From CAZPXZ01 sp965219495 (lineage in GTDB: Bacteria; Pseudomonadota; Alphaproteobacteria; Rhodobacterales; CAZPXZ01): 64,000 nucleotides of DNA. A program made the translations under genes and the position numbers. Positions 9,274 through 18,361 of this stretch are shown here, piece after piece (position 1 is the stretch's first letter; every line of letters begins with the position of its first letter). The notes under the pieces are model-generated. The model saw only the letters and a program-made list of their open reading frames with translations. It was not told the origin of the DNA and did no database searches. Where the stretch lies: the NCBI GenBank assembly GCA_965219495.1, contig OZ244777.1, positions 2,046,001 through 2,110,000 on the forward strand. The letters are read 5' to 3'.

Positions 9274-10212
9274 ATGAACCGCTCGATGGACCTGACAAGC
9301 TGGCTGCTCTTGTTCACGGTCGGCTTCCTCTGGTCCACAAGTTTTCTCTTCATCGAAATTGCGCTCGAAGAACTGAACGTGCTGGCCATTGTCTTTACAC
9401 GGGTTGCGATCGCCGCCTCTGCCCTATGGGCATTCGCTTTCGCGACGGGCCACATCATTCCTTCGTCCCTTAAATTGTGGAGTGCTTTCGCCGGGCTTGC
9501 GCTGGTGAGCAACGTCGTTCCCTTCTCGCTTGTGACCTGGGGCCAGATCCAGATCCTGAGCGGCGAAGCCGCAATCCTGAGCGCCACCACTCCGTTATTC
9601 ACCGTGATTCTTGGACACTTCTTCACAAGGGATGATCGGATCACATGGAACCGGGTCGCAGGATTGATGATCGGAATCACCGGAATCGCCATTCTGATAG
9701 GTTTTGAAGTTACCGACGCGGGCAAGGGGGCGGGGGCGGGATATCTCGCGGTTCTCGTGGCGGCATTCATCTACGGTGTTGGAGTTCACCTCGCACGACG
9801 CCTGTCCGCCGGGGTTTCCGGTGTTGTCGCAGCTACCTGCACCGCTACAGCGAGTGCGCTTTGGCTGCTGCCGGCGGTGATTTTCACAGATGTCCCCATT
9901 CCTTCCCCTGCCGAACTTAGGGCGAGCACGGTTCTAGCGATCTTGGGTCTTGGCCTGCCGTGCGCCGCTCTTTCCTACATCCTGTTCTTCGCGCTGGTTC
10001 GGCGTGCCGGGGCCACCAACACCATGTTGATGACCTTGGTATTTCCCGGCGTCACCATGATTCTTGGGCTGGTTTTTCTGAACGAGCGATTCGGCTTCAA
10101 CGACCTTGCGGGACTGGTGCTCATCCTGGCCGCCTTGCTCTTCATCGACGGACGGCTGCTCCGATTCTCGCGCCGCCGCCTGCGAACCGAAAGCGGGCGT
10201 ACCGGGCACTGA
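9274..10212 (+). CDS. EamA/DMT-family transporter (RhaT-type)
   Basis: About 312 residues with ten predicted membrane helices in two EamA repeats, the usual design of drug/metabolite-family exporters in the inner membrane. The first repeat starts with GFLWSTSFLFIEIAL and the second near AGYLAVLVAAFIYGVG; each ends in a helix with a family-type LNERF/GLVLIL pattern. The AAGGAG at 9259-9264 is nine bases from ATG 9274 but only three from ATG 9268, so 9274 is preferred. It lies between damaged metabolic genes and is itself undamaged. Substrate unknown; such proteins often export amino acids or metabolites. Confidence 0.88.
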   Translation: MNRSMDLTSWLLLFTVGFLWSTSFLFIEIALEELNVLAIVFTRVAIAASALWAFAFATGHIIPSSLKLWSAFAGLALVSNVVPFSLVTWGQIQILSGEAAILSATTPLFTVILGHFFTRDDRITWNRVAGLMIGITGIAILIGFEVTDAGKGAGAGYLAVLVAAFIYGVGVHLARRLSAGVSGVVAATCTATASALWLLPAVIFTDVPIPSPAELRASTVLAILGLGLPCAALSYILFFALVRRAGATNTMLMTLVFPGVTMILGLVFLNERFGFNDLAGLVLILAALLFIDGRLLRFSRRRLRTESGRTGH

Positions 10213-10314
10213 ACGATGTCGCGGCCCCATGCAACAAGCGCCGCAGCGCGCACAATTCCGCTATCTGCATTGCGGGAAATGCGGAACGCCGCCGGCAAGT
10301 AACGGGATCGTTCC

Positions 10315-11393
10315 ATGAAGGCCGCCATCCTCCGGGATTTCTCCTCTCCACTCAGTGTTGAAGACCTGCGCCTGGCGCCGCCCGGTCCTCGCGAAGTGCG
10401 CGTTGCCGTCACCGCCTGCGCAATTTGCCAAAGCGACTTGCACGCCATTCGAGGAGACTGGGAGAAGTCCCTGCCTGCCGTTTTCGGGCACGACGCCGCC
10501 GGAACCGTTATCGAGACCGGCGCCGGAGTACCCGGTCTCGCCGCTGGCGACTCGGTAGTGGTTACCCTGATTCGCTATTGCGGGTCTTGCGCGGCTTGTG
10601 CGAGATCCGAACCGGGCTTTTGCTGCGGGCAGTTTTCCCTGGATGATCCCGGTCCTCTCGCGGAAGCTGGCGGCGCGCCGATCGCCCAAGGGTTTCGAAC
10701 CGGCGCATTCGCCGAGGAAGTCGTGGTGCATGCGTCCCAAGCGGTGCGCATGCCGGAGAGCGTACCGCCCGAACATGCCGCTCTCCTCGCCTGCGGAGCG
10801 TTGACCGGCTTCGGCGCGGTCGCCAATACGGCCAACTTGCAACCAGGCGAAAACGCAGCCGTATTCGGAGTCGGGGGCGTTGGAATGAACAGCGTACAAG
10901 CGGCCAGGATTCGCGGCGCGGAGATTGTGATCACGGTGGACCCGTCCGAAGAAAAGCGCGCCATGGCGCGGGATCTCGGCGCCACGCATGCGGTCGACCC
11001 GACCCGGGAAGATCCGGTTCGGCGAATTCGCTCGATTGCCGGGGGAGGAGGCGTCGACTGCACCATCACCACGGTCGCAACCGGGGAGGGCTCAATGCGG
11101 CGGTGAACTCCGTGCGCAGGGGCGGTGTTGCGGTGGCGGTTGGAATGGCCCGCGACGGCGCCGAGGTCGCGCTCGATCCCACGGACATTGCTGAACGGGG
11201 AATTCGAATTCACGGCTCCAAAATGGGTTCCGGACGGCCAGCAATCGATATTCCCGCGCTCGTTCGGCACTACGAAGCGGGCAAATTGCGGCTTGCTGAG
11301 TGGGTGAGCGGGCGGTATCCGCTCCGGTCGATCAACGAAGCCATCGGTTCCGCCGAAGGCGGCCGCGCGGTGCGGAACGTCATCATCTTCTGA
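10315..11393 (+). pseudogene. Zinc-dependent alcohol dehydrogenase (MDR), single frameshift
   Basis: Encodes a medium-chain zinc alcohol dehydrogenase-like protein. The catalytic-zinc region CAICQSDLHA (about residues 38-47) and GHDAAGTV are present, along with structural-zinc-type cysteines in YCGSCAACARSEPGFC and the NAD motif FGVGGVGMNS. At about 11090-11095 the frame breaks within a G-rich run (GGGGAGGG) and soon stops at TGA 11104-11106. Removing or adding one base restores LNAAVNSVRRGGVAV and the whole C-terminus to 11393. One indel thus separates it from a normal gene of about 358 codons; a sequencing error cannot be excluded. It lies ahead of an enolase-superfamily gene and a dehydrogenase in the same direction, suggesting a former sugar-acid operon. 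Confidence 0.82.
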
Positions 11394-11408
11394 AAGGGCG
11401 CTTCGGAA

Positions 11409-12263
11409 TTGCGAATCACCGATGTCAAGACTTGCGCGGTCGCCAATGCGCGGCCTTCCCGCGGGGGCAGGTTCTGGGTCTTTCTCAAGCTGGTAACCGA
11501 CGACGGGATCGAAGGAATTGGGGAAGTCTACGCCGCAGCCTTTGGGCCGGAAACGATTCGCGCGATGATCCGGGACGTGGCCGAGCGTCATCTCGTCGGC
11601 TCGGATCCCTTTCGAATCGAGCAGTTCTGGCGGTGCGCGTACGGACGCGGTTATTCGCTCCGTCCTGAAATCTCGCTGCTTGCGGTGATAAGCGGGCTGG
11701 AGATGGCGTGCTGGGACATCATCGGCGAGAAAATGGCGCGAGTCGCCGGCGCTACGAGCATCCCCGTCGCGACCGGAGAACGCCTGGCGACCCGGCATGA
11801 GTTTGCCCGGGTGCTGGAATTTGGCGCCGCCTCGATCCTGCAACTGAATCTCGGCCGCGCCGGGGGCCTCCTCGAAGCAAAGAAAATTGCCGGAATGGCG
11901 GAGGCGCGCTACGCGCAAATCGCCTCCCACCTTTACTGCGGTCCGGTGGTGGGCGCGGCCAACATCCAGCTCGCCGCCTGTTCTCCCAATTTCCTGATTC
12001 TGGAAAGCATTTTTGATTGGTCCGGATTCAGCGCCGATGTGCTGGTGCGGCCCATTCGCTGGGAAGACAGCTACGTAACGCCTCCAAACGATCCGGGGCT
12101 CGGTGTGGAACTCGACGAAGATGTGCTCGAAGCCCATCCGTACACGGGTTCGGAATTGCGTCTCGAAGCGCTGGAGCGCCCGTACCCGGATCCGGACGAG
12201 ATTTCCCTGGCGCGGAACTGCGCGCCAAAGGCCGACTTGCGGTCCTTTGCCTGGAGAACTTGA
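11409..12263 (+). pseudogene. Mandelate racemase/muconate lactonizing enzyme-like, catalytic middle deleted
   Basis: An enolase-superfamily sugar-acid dehydratase-like protein of 284 residues against a usual 370-400. The N-terminal capping domain is intact to ACWDIIGEK (about residue 110). The text then jumps to SIPVATGERL, which in the mandelate racemase group carries the third metal-binding glutamate. The histidine segment ASHLYCGPV and the C-terminus follow. The missing piece (about 100-120 residues, removed in frame) should carry the catalytic KxK pair and the first two metal ligands, so the product should be inactive. The start is TTG at 11409. Its TGA shares one base with the ATG of the next gene (TGATG). 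Confidence 0.75.
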
Positions 12264-13179
12264 TGATGAAGCATGCATTCATCGGCGTCGGCACATTGGG
12301 CCGGCGCCTGGCCGGCAACCTGCTCTGCGCAGGCTTCCCGCTCAAGGTGCACGATCTCGAACCGTCGGCTGCAGAGGAACTCGTGAAGAATGGAGCCATC
12401 TGGGCCGATACCGCCGGAATCGCGGCGGAAGGCGTAAATGCCGTCATCACCTGCCTGCCCTCCCCAGCCGCGACACACGCCGCGCTTGAGGGGGAAAAGG
12501 CGCCTTCGAAACCATGGAGCCCGGCGGAACCTGGATCGAAATGAGCACCAACGACCCGGCGGAAATCCGAGGCATCGCCGCGCCGGCCGAGGCGCGCGGG
12601 GTGGATACGCTGGAGGCGCCGGTCACCGGCGGAGTCCATCTCGCCGCCTCCGGCGAGATCACCGTCCTCGCGGGGGGAAAGCGGGCGGTATTCGAGCACC
12701 ACCTCCCTGCCCTCTCCGCCATGGGCGATCCCGTCCTGCATACGGGCGAACTTGGCAGCGCGTCGATCATGAAGGTGGTTACCAACATGCTGGCTTTCCT
12801 GCATCTCGTCGGCGCGGGGGAAGCGCTCATGCTCGCCAAACGCGCGGGGATCGACCTCGGCGTCGCCTTTGAGGCGATCCGGCAAAGTTCCGGAAACAGC
12901 TTCGTTCACGAAACCGAAAGCCAGGTCATTCTGAACGGCAGCTACAATATCGGGTTCACGCTGGACCTGGCATGCAAAGACGCAGGCCTCGCCGCCGGGC
13001 TCGGCAGGTACCACGGGATCCCGCTGGCGCTCGGAGAGAAAACCCGGGAAATCCTCGAGGAAGCGCGCTCCCGCTATGGCGGAGACGCATGGTCCCCGAT
13101 GGCGGTGCGGCTCCTTGAAGACGCTGTCGGCAAAACGCTGCGGGCGCCCGGATTCCCGGAAACCCTGGAGCAAGACTGA
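12263..13179 (+). pseudogene. 3-hydroxyisobutyrate dehydrogenase-like (HIBADH family), frameshifted
   Basis: Begins MMKHAFIGVGTLGRRLAGNL, the NAD(P) motif of the beta-hydroxyacid dehydrogenase family (tartronate semialdehyde reductase/3-hydroxyisobutyrate dehydrogenase). Near 12497-12510 the frame breaks after HAALEGEK. One base shifted, the text resumes with GAFETMEPGGTWIEMSTND, the family's conserved block after the Rossmann fold. The second part carries the substrate motif APVTGGVHLA and the catalytic lysine segment GSASIMKVVTNML. The combined length of about 304 residues is normal. The single indel is either a true mutation or an assembly error. It is the last gene of the damaged run 10.3-13.2 kb and converges on ccr. 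Confidence 0.82.
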
Positions 13180-13182
13180 ATT

Positions 13183-14478
13183 TCAGTGGGCGCCGGCCGC
13201 CTCCAGCGTGTCCTCGTAGGTGCGGAGTCCGGTCGTCGGCGCCGACACCAGAACCGCCATGTTGCCCGGTTTGTGGACGTTCTCGAGCATCTTGTTGTGC
13301 GCAAGCGGTATGTCGTTCCACGCGAAGACCTCGGACATACAAGGATCGATCCGCCGCTCCAGCATCAACTGGTTCGCCTGACTCGCTTGCAGGAGATTGG
13401 CAAAGTGCGATCCCTGAATGCGCTTCTGGTGCATCCAGACATAGCGGGCGTCAAACGTCAGATTGTAGCCGGTGGTGCCGGCGCAAAAGACGACCATTCC
13501 TCCCCGCTTCACCACAAGCGCGGAAACGGGGAAGGTCGCCTCGCCGGGGTGCTCGAACACGACATCCACGTTCACCCCTTTGCCGGTGATTTCCCAGATC
13601 GCCTTCCCGAACCGGCGGGCTTCCCCAAGCCATCCCGCGTATTCGGGCGAGTTGACGGTCGGCAACTGCCCCCAGCAATTGAATTGCTTTCGGTTGATGA
13701 CGCCCTTGGCGCCGAGCCCGAGAACAAACTCTCGCTTTGCCTCATCGGAGATCACGCCGATGGCGCTGGCGCCCGCGGTGTTCACCAGCTGGATCGCGTA
13801 GGAGCCAAGCCCGCCCGACGCGCCCCAGACCAACACGTTGTGGCCGGGCCGGAGAATATGCGGCCGGTGGCCAAACAGCATGCGGTACGCGGTAGCCAGG
13901 GTTAGCGTGTAACAGGCGGACTCTTCCCAGGTCAGGTGCGGGGGCCGCCGCATCAACTGCTGCGCCTGCACGCGGGCAAACTGGGCGAAGGATCCGTCCG
14001 GCGTTTCGTACCCCCAGATTCGTTGCGAGGGCGAGTACATCGGATCTCCTCCGTTGCATTCCTCGTCGTCTCCGTCGTCCTGGTTGCAATGCACGACCAC
14101 TTCGTCGCCCACTTTGAACCGCTTCACCTTCTCCCCGACCTTCCAGACAATTCCCGCCGCGTCCGAACCCGCCACGTGGTACGGCGCGCCATGCACATCG
14201 AAAGGCGAGATCGGCTTTCCGAGCGCCGCCCATACGCCGTTGTAGTTGACGCCTGCCGCCAGAACGAAAATCAGGACTTGATGCGAGTCGATCTCGGGAA
14301 CTTCGACGACTTCCAGCTGCATCGCCTTGTCGGGGTTTCCGTGGCGTTCCGGTCGAATCGTCCACGCGTACATCTCCTTCGGAACGTGTCCGAGCGGCGG
14401 AATCCTTCCCACCTCGTAGAGTTCCGCGCCATCAATTTCGGCGACCGACTCGGTCACCATTTCCGCCACCGCCGCCAT
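13183..14478 (-). CDS. ccr: Crotonyl-CoA carboxylase/reductase
   Basis: Reductive carboxylation of crotonyl-CoA with NADPH and CO2 to ethylmalonyl-CoA, the key step of the ethylmalonyl-CoA pathway for acetyl-CoA assimilation. The protein is an MDR-fold enzyme with the characteristic inserted acidic segment CNQDDGDDEECNGGDPM (about residues 145-161), the NADPH motif VWGASGGLGSYA and the INRKQFNCWGQLP region typical of Ccr. The start chosen at 14478 (MAAVAEMVTES) gives 431 residues, the family length. The frame extends 40 codons upstream but that part looks non-coding. It is divergent from ethylmalonyl-CoA mutase across a 186-base gap holding inverted repeats. Confidence 0.96.
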   Translation of the reverse strand: MAAVAEMVTESVAEIDGAELYEVGRIPPLGHVPKEMYAWTIRPERHGNPDKAMQLEVVEVPEIDSHQVLIFVLAAGVNYNGVWAALGKPISPFDVHGAPYHVAGSDAAGIVWKVGEKVKRFKVGDEVVVHCNQDDGDDEECNGGDPMYSPSQRIWGYETPDGSFAQFARVQAQQLMRRPPHLTWEESACYTLTLATAYRMLFGHRPHILRPGHNVLVWGASGGLGSYAIQLVNTAGASAIGVISDEAKREFVLGLGAKGVINRKQFNCWGQLPTVNSPEYAGWLGEARRFGKAIWEITGKGVNVDVVFEHPGEATFPVSALVVKRGGMVVFCAGTTGYNLTFDARYVWMHQKRIQGSHFANLLQASQANQLMLERRIDPCMSEVFAWNDIPLAHNKMLENVHKPGNMAVLVSAPTTGLRTYEDTLEAAGAH

Positions 14479-14503
14479 GTTCAGACTCCTCGTCAAATGC
14501 CGC

Positions 14504-14532
14504 GCAACATTTCCGTCTATGTTGCATCGCAA
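14504..14532. promoter_or_regulatory. Overlapping inverted repeats between ccr and ecm
   Basis: GCAACAT at 14504-14510 and ATGTTGC at 14519-14525 form a perfect seven-base inverted repeat with an eight-base spacer. TTGC-ATC-GCAA at 14522-14532 is a second, overlapping palindrome. Their position between two divergent pathway genes suggests an operator for a shared regulator, perhaps of the short-chain acyl-CoA type (inference). No B12 riboswitch was recognised here. Confidence 0.4.
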
Positions 14533-14664
14533 TAGTATTCGGCGCGGCGGCCTGGGCAATGCGCAATTTCGGGACGCCCAGATACTTGGAACCCCCATTG
14601 CGCTTTCTGAGCGCCTTGATGCGCTCTAGTATTTTGCGACGCACCAGTGGAGAAGGGTTTTGCA

Positions 14665-16644
14665 ATGACCGTTGAGCCAACCCGCTCCCGCCGGGATCCC
14701 CCGTGGCTGTTTCGAACCTACGCCGGGCATTCGAGCGCGAAGGCGTCCAACGCGCTCTTTCGCTCCAATCTGGAGAAAGGACAGACGGGCCTCTCCGTCG
14801 CCTTCGATCTTCCCACGCAGACTGGATACGACCCCGACCACCCCTTCGCGAAAGGCGAAGTCGGACGTGTCGGAGTTCCGGTGTCCCATCTGGGAGACAT
14901 GCGCGAACTTCTGGAAGGCATACCGCTTGAGCGCATGAATACCTCCATGACCATCAACGCGACGGCGCCTTGGCTCCTTGCACTCTACGCGGCGCTCGCG
15001 GACGAGGCCGGGGTTCCCGGAACGACTCTCCGAGGAACCACGCAGAACGACGTCGTCAAGGAATATCTCTCGCGAGGAACCTACATTTTTCCGCCGGCGG
15101 CCTCTATCCGGCTCTCGGCGGATGTTGCGGTTTGGGCAAGCCGGGAACTGCCGCATTGGAATCCGATCAACGTCTGCTCGTACCACTTGCAGGAAGCGGG
15201 TGCGACGCCGCCCCAAGAAGTCGCTTTCGCGCTCGCCACTGCGATTGCCTTCCTCGACGAAATCCGCAGCCGCCCGGAAACTCGCGAGCAGGACTTCCCT
15301 GCCATGGTCGGGCGCATATCGTTCTTCGTGAACTCCGGCATCCGGTTCGTCGAAGAGATGTGCAAGCTCCGGGCGTTCGCAGAACTCTGGGAAGAGATCT
15401 GCCGCTCGCGTTACGACGTCTCCGATCCGAAGCTGCGGCGGTTCCGCTACGGCGTACAGGTCAACTCGCTCGGGCTTACCGAGCAGCAACCAGAGAACAA
15501 TATTGCTCGAATCCTGCTCGAAGCGCTCGCCGTCACACTTTCCAAGCGCGCCCGCGCTCGGGCGGTGCAATTGCCGGCCTGGAATGAAGCGCTCGGCTTG
15601 CCGACCTCCTGGGACCAACAGTGGTCCCTGCGGTTGCAGCAGATTCTCGCCCATGAGACCGATCTCCTGGAGCATGAAGACATTTTCGACGGGTCCGAGA
15701 TCGTCAATGCCAAGGTGGCCGAAATCCGCGAAGTCACCGCACGCGAACTTGCGGAGGTGCAAGCAGAAGGGGGCGCTATTGACGCGATCGAGTACATGAA
15801 ATCCCGCTTGGTCGCCTCAAATGCCGAACGGATCGCAAGAATCGAATCCGGGGAGCAAGTTGTGGTTGGAGTTAACGCGTTCATGAAGTCCGAACCGGGT
15901 CCCTTGAACGCGGAGAGCGCGCGGGTTGTAACCGTCGACCCGTCTGAAGAAGAACGCGCTTGCGCACGGATCGGGGCGTGGCGGCGGGAAAGAGACGGGG
16001 GCGCCGTCGAGAAAGCGCTGGAACGGCTCGAGACGGATGCCCGCGCGGGACGAAACATCATGCCCGCTTCGGTTTCGGCCGCCCGGGCCGGAGCAACGAC
16101 GGGGGAATGGGCGGCAGCCATGCGCACAGTGTTCGGCGAATACCGCGCGCCGACAGGGGTCAGCCAGGCGCCCCGGCGCCGCGATCCGGAAATGGCCGCC
16201 ATCTCCGCGAGGGTAGAGAGGCTGTCCGAACGCCTGGGCAGGCCGATGACGTTCGTGCTCGGCAAGCCGGGTCTGGATGGTCATTCGAACGGCGCCGAAC
16301 AGGTGGCTGTGCGGGCGCGGGACTGCGGGATGAAGGTGATCTACGAGGGCATCCGGTTCTCGCCCGAAGATATTGTGGAGAGCGTCCAGACCGAACGGGC
16401 TCACCTCGTGGGACTCTCGATTCTCTCGGGTTCCCACCTTCGACTGGCGCGTGATGTCGTTGCAGGGCTCCGAGGCGCCGGACTCCGGGACATTCCCGTA
16501 GTGGCGGGCGGCATCATTCCCGAGGAAGATGCCAGGGCGCTTCGGGATTGTGGCGTGGACAGAATTTACACACCCAAGGACTTTGCGCTGAACCGAATCA
16601 TGTCGGATCTCGTGGAACTGGTGGACTCGCGAACGCCGGAGTAG
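14665..16644 (+). CDS. ecm: Ethylmalonyl-CoA mutase (adenosylcobalamin-dependent)
   Basis: Rearranges (2R)-ethylmalonyl-CoA to (2S)-methylsuccinyl-CoA with adenosylcobalamin, the step after Ccr. The N-terminal methylmalonyl-CoA-mutase-type barrel shows FRTYAGHSSA, SVAFDLPTQTGYDPDHP and GTTQNDVVKEY. The C-terminal B12 domain shows GKPGLDGHSNGAEQ (DxHxxG, about residues 532-545), LSILSGSH and VAGGIIP. Start chosen at 14665 (MTVEP), giving 659 residues; an in-frame ATG at 14647 would add six. The position beside ccr favours ethylmalonyl-CoA mutase over methylmalonyl-CoA mutase, whose sequence is very similar. Confidence 0.93.
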   Translation: MTVEPTRSRRDPPWLFRTYAGHSSAKASNALFRSNLEKGQTGLSVAFDLPTQTGYDPDHPFAKGEVGRVGVPVSHLGDMRELLEGIPLERMNTSMTINATAPWLLALYAALADEAGVPGTTLRGTTQNDVVKEYLSRGTYIFPPAASIRLSADVAVWASRELPHWNPINVCSYHLQEAGATPPQEVAFALATAIAFLDEIRSRPETREQDFPAMVGRISFFVNSGIRFVEEMCKLRAFAELWEEICRSRYDVSDPKLRRFRYGVQVNSLGLTEQQPENNIARILLEALAVTLSKRARARAVQLPAWNEALGLPTSWDQQWSLRLQQILAHETDLLEHEDIFDGSEIVNAKVAEIREVTARELAEVQAEGGAIDAIEYMKSRLVASNAERIARIESGEQVVVGVNAFMKSEPGPLNAESARVVTVDPSEEERACARIGAWRRERDGGAVEKALERLETDARAGRNIMPASVSAARAGATTGEWAAAMRTVFGEYRAPTGVSQAPRRRDPEMAAISARVERLSERLGRPMTFVLGKPGLDGHSNGAEQVAVRARDCGMKVIYEGIRFSPEDIVESVQTERAHLVGLSILSGSHLRLARDVVAGLRGAGLRDIPVVAGGIIPEEDARALRDCGVDRIYTPKDFALNRIMSDLVELVDSRTPE

Positions 16645-16764
16645 TCCGGCCATTCCGCACGATAGTCTTGCGGTTGTCACCAGTCCCGGGTTTCCGACGC
16701 CTCGAAAAGACTCAATGGGATGGCGAGAGTTTGCTCGCCGTGAACGAAATCCGGAAGACTGCGA

Positions 16765-16992
16765 ATGACCAGCGGGAGTTGGCGCGCGAAACGCCTTCAA
16801 TCCGGAATCCCTGTGTCCGATATCGCGTCATTCGTGCGCGCCGCATTGCTGTCTTGGTCTTTGTCCGCTTCGGCCAAGGACGAACGCAACGTTTGCGCCT
16901 ACCGGCGCCCGTCCCTGATCGGACCCGTGCAAGACCGTTTCGTGGCAGAAACAGGGATCAGGATCAATTTGTTCCAGCCACGATTCAGCTGA
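16765..16992 (+). pseudogene. Relic of an iron-binding periplasmic protein (FbpA/FutA-like)
   Basis: A 75-codon frame whose later part, CAYRRPSLIGPVQDRFVAET then GIRINLF, aligns position by position with the mature N-terminus of the intact protein downstream (NVYSSRQGFLIEPLLEQFEA then ETGIKVNLL). It also has a hydrophobic stretch before this, as a signal peptide would. Everything after the first 30 mature residues is gone. It lies about 330 bases upstream of the intact copy, so it may be the rest of a tandem duplication. Confidence 0.6.
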
Positions 16993-17202
16993 ACGGCAGG
17001 AGGCGCAAGCCGAACTTCAGGCGAAGCCGTCCGGCCATATGGGAAGCGTTCGCGTACTTCGCAGACCGCGCGGATTCCTGTTGCTCGGCAAACGGTTAGA
17101 ACGCCCGTTCTTGCGATCTTAGCGTTTCGCAACACCCGCTCCGCAGGGAGCCTAGCGTACCGCCATTGCGCAAGCCCCTTTCCATGGGTTGCGTATTCCT
17201 GA

Positions 17203-17275
17203 GTTAATCGCTAGGGTAAAAGCCTTAGTGATTCGATCAGGTAAAAGCCTTAGTGATTCGTTAAGGTTTAATCGC
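17203..17275. repeat. Direct repeats upstream of the iron-binding protein gene
   Basis: A 21-base sequence occurs twice without mismatch, at 17215-17235 and 17240-17260 (period 25), starting GGTAAAAGCC and ending TAGTGATTCG. The pair is framed by TTAATCGC at 17203-17210 and again at 17268-17275. TGAT-TCG-ATCA spans the first junction. The tandem sites, about 50-100 bases before the start codon, suggest an operator array or leader element for iron control; no known box was matched with certainty. Confidence 0.5.
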
Positions 17276-17323
17276 CTGGTGCGGGCCACCGAAAGAAGAA
17301 CCGAAATACAGGTGAGGTGCCAC

Positions 17324-18361
17324 ATGCAATTCCTGCCGAACGCAAGCCGGATGTTGCGCGTCGCGATCGTCGCGATCGCCGTGCAGATCTTTTCGACCGC
17401 AGCCGTTTCAGCGGACGGCGAGGTCAATGTCTATTCCTCTCGCCAGGGTTTCCTGATCGAACCACTGCTCGAGCAATTCGAAGCCGAGACCGGAATCAAG
17501 GTCAACCTGCTCAGCCTGCAGGACGGCTTGGTCGAGCGCATCAAGCTCGAAGACGAACTAAGCCCCGCAGACGTCATCATGACCGTGGACATCGGCCGTC
17601 TCGCATCGGCCGTCTCGGAAGGCGTAACCCAACCGGTGGTGGATGCCGAAGTCAACGCAAACGTGCCGGAAACGCTTCGAGATCCGGACGGCGACTGGAT
17701 CGGGCTTACCACCAGAGCCCGCATTGTCTATGCCTCCAAGGAGCGCGTAGCGGACGGTGAAGTCACCACTTACGAAGATCTTGCCAATCCACGATGGAAG
17801 GGAAGAATTTGCACACGGTCCGGGAGACATCGCTACAACCTCGCGCTGATTTCCGCCTTCATCGAACACAAGGGAGTGGAAGCGGCGGAAACCTGGCTTC
17901 GAGGCGTCAAAGCCAATCTGGCGCGCCGCCCGCAGGGCAACGACCGCGCTCAGGTCAAGGCAATCTGGGCCGGCGAATGCGATATTTCCATCGGAAACAC
18001 GTATTACATGGGCAAAATGCTCAGCGACCCGGAACAGCGCGCCTGGGCCGAGTCCGTGGGCGTCGAGTTTCCGGTGTTCGAAGGCGGCGGCACACATGTG
18101 AACATCTCGGGAACAGCGATGGCGCGCCATTCGCCCAATCCCGAGAACGCGTTGAAGTTCATTCGCTTCCTCGCGTCAGAAACCGCACAGCGGATTTACG
18201 CGGAAACCAATCACGAATACCCGGTTAAGCCCGGTGTCCCGATTTCCGCAACCGTTGCGGAATGGGGGTCGTTCGAACCCGATCCGATAAGGCTCGCCGA
18301 CATTGCGGAACGCCGCGCGGAGGCGCTCCGAATTGTCGACCGGGTTGCGTTCGACGACTGA
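17324..18361 (+). CDS. Periplasmic iron(III)-binding protein of an ABC transporter
   Basis: An extracellular solute-binding protein of the FbpA/FutA family, delivering ferric iron to an inner-membrane ABC importer. Residues 9-31 form a signal peptide (LRVAIVAIAVQIFSTAAVSA). The mature part begins NVYSSRQGFLIEPL and contains the paired tyrosines of the metal site in ISIGNTYYMGKML (about 225) and the HVNISGTAMARHSPN domain-2 motif. The ATG at 17324 follows GGTGAGG and gives 345 residues, the family norm. The 45 upstream codons in frame cover the direct repeats and are not coding. No permease or ATPase gene lies next to it, so partners must be elsewhere. Confidence 0.9.
   Translation: MQFLPNASRMLRVAIVAIAVQIFSTAAVSADGEVNVYSSRQGFLIEPLLEQFEAETGIKVNLLSLQDGLVERIKLEDELSPADVIMTVDIGRLASAVSEGVTQPVVDAEVNANVPETLRDPDGDWIGLTTRARIVYASKERVADGEVTTYEDLANPRWKGRICTRSGRHRYNLALISAFIEHKGVEAAETWLRGVKANLARRPQGNDRAQVKAIWAGECDISIGNTYYMGKMLSDPEQRAWAESVGVEFPVFEGGGTHVNISGTAMARHSPNPENALKFIRFLASETAQRIYAETNHEYPVKPGVPISATVAEWGSFEPDPIRLADIAERRAEALRIVDRVAFDD

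Noticed and set aside
14479..14664. A cobalamin riboswitch ahead of the B12-dependent mutase gene
   Set aside because: No B12-box-like sequence or room for the full aptamer in the gap.
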